Below, piece after piece: positions 44,971-54,476 of a DNA stretch of 64,000 nt (positions within the stretch are counted from its first letter, which is position 1; every line of letters starts with the position of its first letter). The stretch spans positions 198,497,962 to 198,561,961 of the forward strand of contig CM077644.1 of assembly GCA_039707465.1 (NCBI GenBank). Direction: 5' to 3'. This DNA is from Rhabdophis nuchalis. Lineage: Eukaryota; Chordata; Lepidosauria; Squamata; Natricidae. A program made the translations under genes and the position numbers. The notes beneath the pieces were generated by a model. The model saw only the letters and a list, made by a program, of their open reading frames with translations, had not been told where the DNA came from and did not search any database.

Positions 44971-45777
44971 AGTCCTAAGGCTTTTGTCTATTCTCCAGTG
45001 ACTTCAATCTTTGTGTTTCTGGTATTACTTCATTTCTAACAGTTTCTTGTCCAGGATGTACCACATGCTCATTCCAAACCTCCCACCAAATTGTGTACTA
45101 GAGCTTAAGGAAAAATCCTATGTTTCTTAGGAAACTAGATAGAGTCTATTAATTCCCTGAGACAGGTTGAGTGAATAAAATAAAATAAAAACTCCCATGT
45201 TCTTCAGGACTATTATTAGAAGGGGGAAAGTTCATACTAGCCAATAAAAAGTTGACATAAAATCATCCTAACCATCAAAGAAAATAATGTGTTCCTGTTT
45301 TGCCTCATGTAATGCCTGACATCTTCAACCATAGCATTGGAATGATCACTATAGGATCAGTAGGATGTTAGTATCAATTCCAATTATATTCCAGTGCTTT
45401 GTCTCAGGTATAACAGAATATCCAGCCACTGTCCCTTTCCAGTGTCCCTTTCCAAAATTACACTCCAGTGTCCCTTTCCAAAATTACCCAAGTTATTATG
45501 CACTTGAAACAAGGCAAAATGTAAGGGGAGGGAGAGTAATCCCTGTAGAATTACCAAAGGCAATTTTCAAATGGGCCTCAACCCTTTTCAATTTGATTAC
45601 ATATATCAATTTCATAGCTTGGATTCCATCTGAAAGGCTAGATTGCACTAAACCACTCACTGGACATCCATTTCCCCACTATCCATCATTAAAGCAAAAG
45701 AAAACAATGATATTTACAAAAGCTCCTGTCTCTAATTGTCATTCGTGAAGAATAGGTGTCCCTACTCACAATGCAGT
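44971..45777. other. No gene; short tandem duplication at 45430-45487
   Basis: The only structure seen is a repeated phrase CAGTGTCCCTTTCCAAAATT (two copies about 28 bases apart, plus a partial first copy) at about 45430-45487. The 127-codon frame across it (45365-45748) has no recognisable motif. Confidence 0.5.
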
Positions 45778-46128
45778 AGGACGTGGTGGCTTAATGGATA
45801 AGACACTGAACTTGTTGATCAGAAAGGCCAGCAGTTCAGCTGTTTGAATCCCTAATGCTATGTAATGGAATGAGCTCCCTTACTTGTTCCAGCTTCTATC
45901 AACCTATCAGTTCGAAAGCATGTAAAAATGCAAGTAGAAAAAATAGGAACCACCTTTGGTGGGAAGGTAACAGCATTCTGTGTGCCTTCAATGTTTAGTC
46001 ATGCTGGCCACATGACCATGGAGATGTCTTCAGACAGCACTGGCTCTTCGGCTTTGAAACGGAGATGAGCACCACCCCCTAGAGTCAGAATGACTAGCAC
46101 ATATGTGTGAAGGGAACCTTTACCTTAT
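45778..46128 (+). mobile_element. Sauria-type SINE, full length
   Basis: The tRNA-like head has an A-box-like GTGGCTTAATGG and a B-box-like GTTTGAATCCC near 45783-45854. The body contains GCATGTAAAAATGCAAGTAG, CACCTTTGGTGGGAAGGTAA and TTAGTCATGCTGGCCACATG. The 3' end is Bov-B-related (AGAATGACTAGCACATATGT), finishing with ACCTTTACCTT. SINEs of this type are transcribed by RNA polymerase III and moved by Bov-B-type LINE proteins; both roles are inferred from the family. Confidence 0.9.
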
Positions 46129-47680
46129 CAGAAAAGGAGCCTCATGTACCAATATAACATAAAGCTATAGATGCACAATAGCATCAACAGGACAATTTAG
46201 TGTAATGGGAGAATACAAAATTGCATTCCTAATATATGGATTCATGACTCCATTGCATCCAAATATTTGCAACCTATGTCTGAAATGAGAATGGGGCACT
46301 GTTCTGTTCTAAAAACAATGAGCACCCATTAATTGTGGTATATCTATATAGATTAATGATTAGAAAATCCCTGTGAATATCCAATGTATTTGATCAGATG
46401 GTTGACTCTGTATACTCCATTATATGGCAGCATTATTTAAGAGGATGAAGACTGTTCATATTATTTGTATGTATTTCATCTACTCATACCAATTAACATT
46501 TCTCTTGAATTAGACTCTGATTCATTTATTAAAATAAATGAAAGTAGAAGAAAGTATTATTTCACTACTCTTTGTTATAATTCTGACCAAAAAGATTCTT
46601 TCTCAGGACATGGCAAGTGCATCAGCTTGACCATAAACCCTATTATTATGACAGTGCTCACGAAATATAAACCTATTTGAAGAGCATGACTGTTTTCAAT
46701 TGCTGTGTGTCAATAACTTCCAAGATAGAAACAATGGTAGCATGAAATTTGTCATAGCATAATATCTGTACTGCATGGTCTTTTGTTCATGGATGTTGCG
46801 AGTGAACTAACTGTGGAACTAGAACAGTGCAAAATTGGCCTTTGCTGTGCATATAGCAGAAAGCATTAAGGTTTAGCTAATCAACGTTAAGGGATTGTGA
46901 GTATCTTCTTTCACTGAACGGCTTCTGTCTTATATTCCCTCCTCCTTCTTTTACCAAAACTCACTGAAGCAGGTGTTTCTCTGTGCTTTCAAGATCAACA
47001 ATCATTCACTGAGTTGATTGGAGAATATGAGGGGAAAAGAACCCTAATGTACACTTAAATGCTTTCTTTTAAGAAGGTACAGAAGCAAAGAAGTGGTGTT
47101 ATTTGCATTATAAACACCACAAAAGCACTATTACTTGATAATCACACTTTGAGAAAAGAAATGCCAGCGTTAGGGCTGATTCCAAGAAAACGGAGCCACA
47201 TTTCTAGAGTGACTCATATTTCTACAGTGAATTTTGCAGACAAAATTGTTGAGACCTTTGCCCCCCATACTTATCTATGATTGCTGTAACAAACAAAGCC
47301 TTCTTTATGATAAGCAACATGTATGGCTTAACTACCTTTCTGGATTCATTCAGCTGCATTTTCGTCGTTTTTTCCCCTACATTATTTTTTAATGAATCTC
47401 TCTTTTTTTATAATGTTATTGATTATAATTCTGGTCTTTGTGCTCGAGCTATGTATTATCTACCTCGCCTTTTAATGTATTGAGGAAGGAAGGAAATGGT
47501 AAAATAGAATATTCATAAAATAACCTTTAAAAGTCTTGAATCACTTTTTAAGGACAATTGCCAATATAGGTAGCCAAAGGAACCGGCCTTTCAATATGAG
47601 TGCAAAACTATAGAGAAACACAATTTTACATTTTGTTAGCTAACATTTTAAGATTGCTGGGATCCTACAATGACAAGTGA
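46129..47680. other. No recognised feature
   Basis: AT-rich unassigned sequence. Confidence 0.5.
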
Positions 47681-47681
47681 A

Positions 47682-47718
47682 AGGGAGGGAGGGAGAGGGG
47701 AAGAGAGAGGGGAGGGAA
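47682..47718. repeat. G/A-rich purine tract with G-quadruplex-like spacing
   Basis: GGGAGGGAGGGAGAGGGG (47683-47700) gives four runs of at least three G with short spacers; more G/A follows to 47718. Confidence 0.7.
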
Positions 47719-48199
47719 ACAAAAGAACTCCACACAATTGTAGATTTGTTTTACATAAAAATTCTTTGATTTACCAGACTGACCTTTTCTGTGGCATAAA
47801 TAAATCAATGGACAGACTCCTACACTCCTATTGCTCTTCGTATTTTTTGTTTGTTTGTTTTTTAATGAAGAATAAAACAGCATAAGACCACATGCAACAC
47901 TGACTCATCCATGATTTGATTGCTGGTAAAGTGTTAGCATATGAAAGAGTATGGACTGAACAATAGAAATGGAAACGGAAATGGGAAGGATAAACTTTCA
48001 ATGGGTGGGAAAGCATTGGGGTTTTTTTTAGATATATAGTTCCAAATGCAATTACTTTTGAAATTTTGCCAGATACCTTTCCCTTATAATGACTCTTGCT
48101 GTGGAGCAATACATTGGAAGCTGGAGATGGTATGGCTGCCATAGTCCTACATGTTTAAATCTACCTATCATTATAGTGTACTGACATAACTAATTTATA
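47719..48199. other. No recognised feature
   Basis: Unassigned; short (TTTG)n at 47848-47861. Confidence 0.5.
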
Positions 48200-48490
48200 A
48201 AATCCCGAGTGCCGCATAATGGTGTGAGTTCCTGTTTCTTGTCCCAGCTTCTGCCAACCTAGAAGTTTGAAAGCATGTAAAAAATGCAAGTAGAAAAATA
48301 GACAGCACCTTTGGTGGGAAGGTAACAGTGTTCTGTGCACCTTTGGCATTTAGTCATGCCAGCCAAATGACCATGGAGACATTTTCAGACAGCACTGGCT
48401 CTTCGACTTTGAAATGGAGATGAGCACCGCCCCCTAGAATCAGGAATGACTAGCACATATGTGCGAGGGGAACCTTTACCTTTACCTTTA
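48200..48490 (+). mobile_element. Sauria-type SINE, 5'-truncated
   Basis: Same family as 45778-46128, starting just at the B-box-like block, so the tRNA head is missing. The 3' tail keeps three ACCTTT units (48471-48490). Confidence 0.9.
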
Positions 48491-49243
48491 TACTTTCTGA
48501 ACCAATATATTAGGATACTGACAGATAATTTGCTTAGTTCAGAAAGATCAGAAAAAGGCAGTGATTCTTGGTAGAATTTTGCAACCTCTTAATGAAAATA
48601 CATTTCTTTTAAATTGATCTGGCAACTGCCTATTTATTATGGCCACTGAACATATGCCTAGTCAGTATCTTCAATAATTTAAAAAAAGAATCCTAAATAT
48701 GTATTGGCAGGGGAAGGGAGGGAGAGGTAACGATGAAGAGAAGATAACATAGAAGTTCCATGAGAACCTGCAAGGTTCTGCACTCCCAGAATTCCCCAAG
48801 TCTTAATTAAGAGGAAATATTCTGATGAATAGTAATGCACATTTTTGCATATTTTAACAACTTTAACCAAATGAATTTACCACTTTTTTTTTACATCGAA
48901 AGAAAATTCTTATTCTAAAGAAACATTTAAAAAGATTCTAGATTGGAAAAAAAAAATAAGTCAAAAGTTTGTCTCCACACACTCTAGTGGGATCATGTTA
49001 CTGCCACATGCATTTGAATACTATCACTAAATAATAATAACAATGTAAACTGTTGCCAAAAGAAAGTTCTCAACCATTGCCCTAAATAATGTATCAAGGT
49101 TTGGGCATTTAAAAACACTATTAATCTGAAAGACAATTGAGTATCAGCTTCCGATTGCCCGTCTTTTGAATTCTATCCCTAGGTAAATTTTCATTTTATA
49201 CTGATAATATTTGTGAAAACCAATTTAGGGCCACTGGTTACAT
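48491..49243. other. No recognised feature
   Basis: AT-rich unassigned sequence. Confidence 0.5.
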
Positions 49244-49402
49244 ACCATATTTTTCAGAGTATAAGACGCACCAAGGTTTTGAAGAAGCAAATTACAAAAA
49301 AAAAGTAGGTAGGTAGATAGAGGGATAGAGAGGGAGAGAAAGAAATAGAAATACAGTAAGTAGAGAGAGAGAGAGAGTAGCTAGGTAGGTAGATAAAGGA
49401 AT

Positions 49403-49439
<37 letters not shown>

Positions 49440-49457
49440 TACAGTAGGTAGGCAGGT

Positions 49458-49504
<47 letters not shown>

Positions 49505-50081
49505 AGGTAGGTTGATGTTTCCAGGTGTATTTATCCATGTCCTGGAGAAGGAAATCTCTGACAAACCTTAAGACTTTGTTTCTGCTGGCACAGAAACAGT
49601 TAAAGAGCCTTCTGAAAAGGGGGAAAAAAGCCTTTGCACTCTGCAAACATTTCCCAAAACTGCCTGTTTCTCCACAAAAATGGGGCCGTTTTTTTTTCAA
49701 ATAAAAAGCATGAATAGCTGGGGGCTTGCAGAGTGCTCCTGGGGAGTGGGGTGGGGTGTCAAAAATGAGCAAAAAAACCAGCCCATTTATCGCGAAAACG
49801 GGCCATTTTTGTGTCAAATAAATTGCATACATAGCTCTATGGAGGCTTATAGAGTGCTGCTGGGGGCTGGGGGGAGGAATGGCCCATTTTAGGCTAATTT
49901 CTGCCCTCCCCAGCCCCCAGGAGCTCTCTGGAAGCCTCCATAAGGCTAAGCACAGCCAGTTTGGTGAAGGCGGCAGGGTTCCAGGAGGAAAAAATGCTGT
50001 ATTCGATGTATAAGACGCATGCAGATTTTCAGCCTCTTTTTAGGGGAAAAAAGGTGCGTCTTATACTCTGAAAAATACGGT
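49244..50081. mobile_element. Non-autonomous DNA transposon with 28-bp TIRs
   Basis: The left end ACCATATTTTTCAGAGTATA and the following AGACGCACC match the reverse complement of the right end (GGTGCGTC...AAAAATACGGT) with one mismatch. A second inner GTATAAGACGCATGC lies at about 50007. The middle has GGCCATTTTTGTGTCAAATA-type repeats (49680-49960). No transposase frame is present. I do not assign a superfamily because no clear target duplication is visible. Confidence 0.8.
49303..49512. repeat. GGTA/GATA/GAGA degenerate microsatellite
   Basis: About 200 bases of GTAGGTAGGTAGATAGAG-like and (GA)n blocks, with three rounds of a higher-order phrase (ATACAGTA...AGGTAGGTAG). It sits inside the DNA transposon. 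GATA-rich simple repeats are common in snakes. Confidence 0.95.
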
Positions 50082-51155
50082 ACCTCAAGCTACTTGACTT
50101 CAGCTTTCAAATTCACTTTGGGCAAATGATTCTCATATTTAGTGCCTCTTACTTTTTTCATATGAAAATGGTCTCTTTCCAATTTTTCCTTTTTTGCTTT
50201 TAAATAATTGTTTCTCTTCCCTGAAATGTTATTGATTCATTCATCCTATAACCACTTATACACAGAGATACACAGTGTCAGCTATCCCAGGGAGGAAAGG
50301 CAGAAAATGTGACCAGATTAGCTAATTCTAGTTTAATGTGAGATTGTCTTAACATAATTGTGCAAGTCTAATAGAACAAATCTTGTGCCATCTCTTTTCC
50401 AGGCTTATATGTTAGGGAGGTTCCTGTCTTTCTTTCTCTGCCATTGTACAGCTATGGCCTATAGCTTTTCTTAACTGACCAATTTCTACGCAGCATCTCT
50501 TCTCTATCTCCTAAGGTCATTTCCACATACTATTACATCAACAAAGATGTTACTACATACAGCCCGACTATTTTATCACCGTCGTTGCTTTCTATATTAC
50601 TATGATTTCTCCATTAACAAGACATGTGTTTGTGTCTCCATGCATGCACACACCTCATTTTATATTCCAAAAACAGAGTGGAATTTTGTCCTTTGGGTTG
50701 CATTTCAATTGCCCTGAACGTTACCAAAAATGACAAATGTCAGACAGCTGAATCCTGACAATAATGTAAATCAATGAATAATGTGAAATTATACTGAGGG
50801 AGAAAAAAAAATCTATGGTCTTCAAAATGTGGTTTCAATGAGTATGAACTGAAATCAAATGTAAAGAAGTTTGTATATTTTCATTTTTATTGGTGTTTAC
50901 TTTTCCTTAGTAAAGTTAATTAAAGGATTTCCAAGTTCTGAAATCAGTTAGACAGGATAATATGATACACTTAAAATGTTTTCTTTAAAGCTTCTTCTTT
51001 CTTACAATGAAATTTTTAGTATTTTTTTAAAAACAGATATGAACTGCAGCTATAAATATGATTATTCTATCTTCAAGGATTGCCTGTCTTTCAATTGTCT
51101 AGAAATCCATGAGGAATGATCAACAAAAGGTAAATATTGTTTGTCACAACTGAGC
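50082..51155. other. No recognised feature
   Basis: AT-rich unassigned sequence. Confidence 0.5.
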
Positions 51156-51525
51156 TAATGGTGGGATTCAAATAATATAACAACCGATTCTCTGCCCTAA
51201 TGACCAGTTGGGTAGGCATGGCTCAGTAGTTATGTGACTGGGTGGGTGTGGCCAACTCAACATCACGCACGTCGATCGGCGCTACCCCTGAGCTGTTATA
51301 ATATAATAAGGGTTGACCAGAGAGGCAGTTTCTGTAAGCAGGGCAATAAAGATTAGTTTAGAAACAACACTAGAATGTTTCCTTCTTGCCTTCCTTACAG
51401 GATTATTCCTGTAAAGTGGAAAAAAACAAAATGAGATTTTTTCCAATAACTGGTTCTCCGAACTGCTTAGAAAGTTAACAACAGGTTCTCCTGAATAGGT
51501 GTAAACTGGCTGAATCCCACCACTG
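51156..51525. mobile_element. hAT-type MITE
   Basis: The left end TAATGGTGGGATTC (first bases eroded) and the right end GAATCCCACCACTG are inverted. The flanks AACTGAGC (51148-51155) and AACTCAGC (51526-51533) are an 8-bp target duplication with one mismatch. Confidence 0.8.
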
Positions 51526-51533
51526 AACTCAGC

Positions 51534-52578
51534 ACTGTATCTGGTCAATTAATTATACTGTATACATATGCTGATATCTGCTTCTCTGCAAGAAGAAAGC
51601 TATTTAGAGGCCAACAATCACCATATGGTATCTGCCACTATTGGTGAATATATTGTGTGATTTTCTCATTGTCATTTAGTCATAGTCAGAAAAGTCAAAC
51701 GTAGAACACTTTTCCAATAATTCTTATTACTAACAGTAGTACAACATAATTATAATATAATTAATTATATTACATATAATGATATAATGTGATTAAACTA
51801 TTTGGAAGTATTTAAATCAACATCTTAGATATGTGTAATAAAAATCAAATAAAAACTTTGTTTTGGGCTGTCCAACATACACACTTGTACCTTTATTTTA
51901 AAATGTACATGAGCCTATGCCTACCTGCTGTTTTTGTTTTTGTTTTAGATCAGGGTACCAATTACCTTGCTGTACATTATAACTCCAAAGGAAAAAACAA
52001 CAACAATCCAGGCGTTTCACATTTTCATTACAGGTGTCAGATAACAATGGTTTTCAAATCACTCTTTGCCATTATGGACTTGACATCAAGCCTGTTTAGC
52101 AATACTGTATATATAAAGCATCCATCTGTTTAGCACTCTATTTTTTTTCTACCCCTTTGGTGGTCTTGCATCATTAGTGATATTAAAAGATTCTAAAACA
52201 ATGAAGGTATTTAAGATATGTTAACTTACATGGTTTCATGAATCATGGTCTATTTCAACAAAGGCGTTCACTAAAATTCTGAGAAAGTATCCTATACACA
52301 GACATGTTTGGGGATAGAGTAAAAAGTCCCAGTGGAAATGGAAGTAAATAGTAAAAAAAAGGAGAGGCTATAAAACTTACTTGTCGTGATAACAACACAT
52401 ACACACACACACAATCACCATAACCTAGTCAATATATTCAAACATAAGGAAACTAAGTCTTTGTTCATCCTAAAGAAATACTATTCAATTTTCTGATGTA
52501 TTTAACTTGTTTTTTGCACTGAAAATGGTCTTTATAACTTGTTGTCAAAGTGCTAGAGTAGAATGTGCTGGAGAAATC
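51534..52578. other. No recognised feature
   Basis: AT-rich with an A/T patch at 51740-51790 and (AC)n at 52399-52412. Confidence 0.5.
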
Positions 52579-52915
52579 TGTTAGATTCTCTGCACGGTGG
52601 AGAATAGAGGGAGTCCGAGCCAGGTTTGCTCAAAAACACAGCCCTTTATTTTAGGCAAGCTTACAATAGAAGAATGGTTCAGTTAAAGAAATAGGCGGTA
52701 GACAGGGGCTCCCGCGCTTTGACAGCTCTTTATATTTGGAGCTGTCAAAGGGGGAGCCAATCAGGCTGCAGCAAGGGCCAGGCGCGCCTCAGCCAATCAG
52801 GCGCGTCTGTCAGTTGGCTGCCTTGCTACAGCCTGTTGCCAAGGCTCCAAGAGGCAGCCTGGAAGACCTGCGGCCGGTCGTAAGTCGAGACCGGTCGCAG
52901 GTCGAGGATATAACA
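52579..52915 (-). repeat. Gypsy 3' LTR (complete, 337 bp)
   Basis: Plus-strand termini TGTTAG...ATAACA give the inverted TGTTA/TAACA ends. On the minus strand U3 has two inverted CCAAT boxes (52755-52764 and 52792-52801), then a TATA-like AATATAAAG (about 52728-52736), then an AATAAA signal at 52645-52650. The 90 bases at 52579-52668 match the 5' remnant at 57137-57226 exactly. Confidence 0.9.
52716..52750 (-). promoter_or_regulatory. LTR TATA box inside a 12-bp perfect inverted repeat
   Basis: CTTTGACAGCTC (52717-52728) and GAGCTGTCAAAG (52739-52750) are perfect inverted copies separated by 10 bases holding the TATA-like element. Transcription of the retroelement (leftward) would be expected to start some 25-30 bases further left. 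Confidence 0.7.
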
Positions 52916-52930
52916 CCCCTTTCCCCCCTC
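52916..52930 (-). promoter_or_regulatory. Polypurine tract of the gypsy element
   Basis: GAGGGGGGAAAGGGG on the minus strand abuts the 3' LTR directly. This is the expected position and composition for the plus-strand DNA primer in reverse transcription. Confidence 0.9.
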
Positions 52931-53406
52931 GGTCTGCGCATGCTCGAGGAATTGTTCGTTCTGATGCACGAGCATGCGTAGTCTTGAAAGTAGGCGGGGC
53001 GGCGCCGGGAACGCCCAGACCGCCTCAGTTGCTGGTGGGACGTCGGAGAGGTAGGTTGCCCCTGTGCGAGCTCCTCCCTTCGGGGAGTGGAGCTCCAGGT
53101 GGTGACGTCATCGAGGCCTACCCGCGGAGGCGGAGTCGTCAGAGCTGGTAAGTCGGGGCGAGGGGGCGCGGCGTTCGGAGCATAGTTTGGTGGATGCCGG
53201 TTGGTTGCGGCGGTGCAGGGCAGGTCCTTAGGCGCAAGGGCCCGCGTGTCCCCCTCGGCTTGAGACAGCTTCTGAAGCGTATGCCGGAAGGCGGCGTTCA
53301 GTTCGGCCGGGCCTGAAGAAGCGAAGGCCCCGAGCGGTTTCTCTGGGAACGGGTTGACTGGCCCAACCGGGGCAACGGGGAAGGGCGGTTCCGACGATGG
53401 GTCCGC
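52931..53406 (-). pseudogene. Gypsy pol C-terminal tail region
   Basis: Part of a 288-codon minus frame (52810-53676). It includes a Pro/Ala/Ser-rich stretch and ends with QQLRRSGRSRRRPAYFQDY, the basic RRS-R-RRxP style tail common at gypsy Pol C-termini. The frame then runs on artificially into the LTR. Its join to the zinc-binding copy A is a rearrangement, so the natural protein context is lost. Confidence 0.5.
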
Positions 53407-53767
53407 AGGTGTGGAATGGTTTGACAAGGGACACAACCCCCGACCCAGGCAGCTACCTCCGCATCCAAGCCCGGCCACCACACATAGCTGCGGGCGAGCG
53501 CCTTCATCCGGGCTATGCCGGGGTGGTCGGCGTGGAGCGTCCGGAGCACCTGGTGACGGAGGGGGGGGGGAACGATGACCCGATCCCCCCAGCACAAGCA
53601 GCCGCTGTGGAGCGAAAGCTCCGTCTGGCGTGCCTTGTACGGCCGAAAATCTTCGGCCACGCCGCCCTGAGGCCACCCTCGCAAGACCCAGGTGGAGACC
53701 TGGGACAGGACAGGGTCGGCCTTCGTCCAGGCGGCGACGTCCGAGGACGTCAAGGGCAGGCCTGAGT
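53407..53767 (-). repeat. Internal duplication copy A: integrase zinc-binding domain
   Basis: About 360 bp matching 53973-54326 with about three substitutions and two indels (a 5-base indel near 53418 and a G10 versus G8 run). On the minus strand it encodes a linker (LTSSDVAAWTKADPVLSQVSTW), then the integrase HHCC domain: LHADHPGIARMKALARSYVWW through GGCVPC. Confidence 0.95.
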
Positions 53768-53972
53768 TACCGGTTACCGTGGCCGGAACCCACTTAGTGT
53801 CCCCTGCATAGTGGCGGGCGTACACAGGGTCCCCGGGCTGGAAAAGGCGGGGAGGTGGGGCCCCCAGGTTGCAAGGCTGCACATCGTTGTAAGCCGGGTG
53901 CAGCCTGTCCAAGGTTGTCCGCAGGCGGCGACCCATCAAGAGCTCGGCGGGGCTTTTCCGTGTGGCAGGGCA
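53768..53972 (-). pseudogene. Integrase C-terminal fragment between the two duplicated copies
   Basis: On the minus strand, directly after the CVPC of copy B, the frame reads TRKSPAELLMGRRLRT, LDRLHPAYNDVQ and FQPGDPVYARHYAGDTKWVPATV. These belong downstream of the integrase catalytic core (the PAELL-G-R and GD-V-R regions). The roughly 150-residue DDE core that should lie between is absent. Confidence 0.75.
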
Positions 53973-54326
53973 AGGTGTGGAATGACAAGGGACACAACCC
54001 CCGACCCAGGCAGCTACCTCCGCATCCAAGCCCGGCCACCACACATAGCTGCGGGCGAGCGCCTTCATCCGGGCTATGCCGGGGTGGTCGGCGTGGAGCA
54101 TCCGGAGCACCTGGTGACGGAGGGGGGGGAACGATGACCCGATCCCCCCAGCACAAGCAGCCGCTGTGGAGTGAAAGCTCCGTCTGGCGTGCCTTGTACG
54201 GCCGAAAATCTTCGGCCACGCCGCCCTGAGGCCACCCTCGCAAGACCCAGGTGGAGACCTGGGACAGGACAGGGTCGGCCTTCGTCCGGGCGGCGACGTC
54301 CGAGGACGTCAAGGGCAGGCCTGAGT
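53973..54326 (-). repeat. Internal duplication copy B: integrase zinc-binding domain
   Basis: The second copy of the linker plus HHCC domain, adjoining RNase H as in a normal Pol. The shorter G-run (8 instead of 10, about 54122-54129) shifts the frame within it relative to copy A. Confidence 0.95.
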
Positions 54327-54476
54327 CTGCCACAGACAAGACGGACAGTGCCGGCACCGGCTCTCCGTCCGCCTTGGGGAGGGGGCACCGGCTCAGGGCA
54401 TCAGCGTGCCCCAGCTGCTTGCCCAGACGGTAGTACAGCGTATAACTATACGCTGCTAGGAACTCCGTCCATCTGG

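Noticed and set aside
45430..45487. Regularly repeated phrase that might be a CRISPR-like array
   Set aside because: Only two to three copies with no true spacers, in a vertebrate genome; a simple tandem duplication.
45778..45860. tRNA gene candidate
   Set aside because: The A- and B-box-like blocks belong to the head of a Sauria SINE; the body and ACCTTT tail show it is not a tRNA gene.
49254..49832. 192-codon minus-strand frame with SLSLSL strings
   Set aside because: It runs through the GA-rich array of a DNA transposon and past its edges; not a gene.
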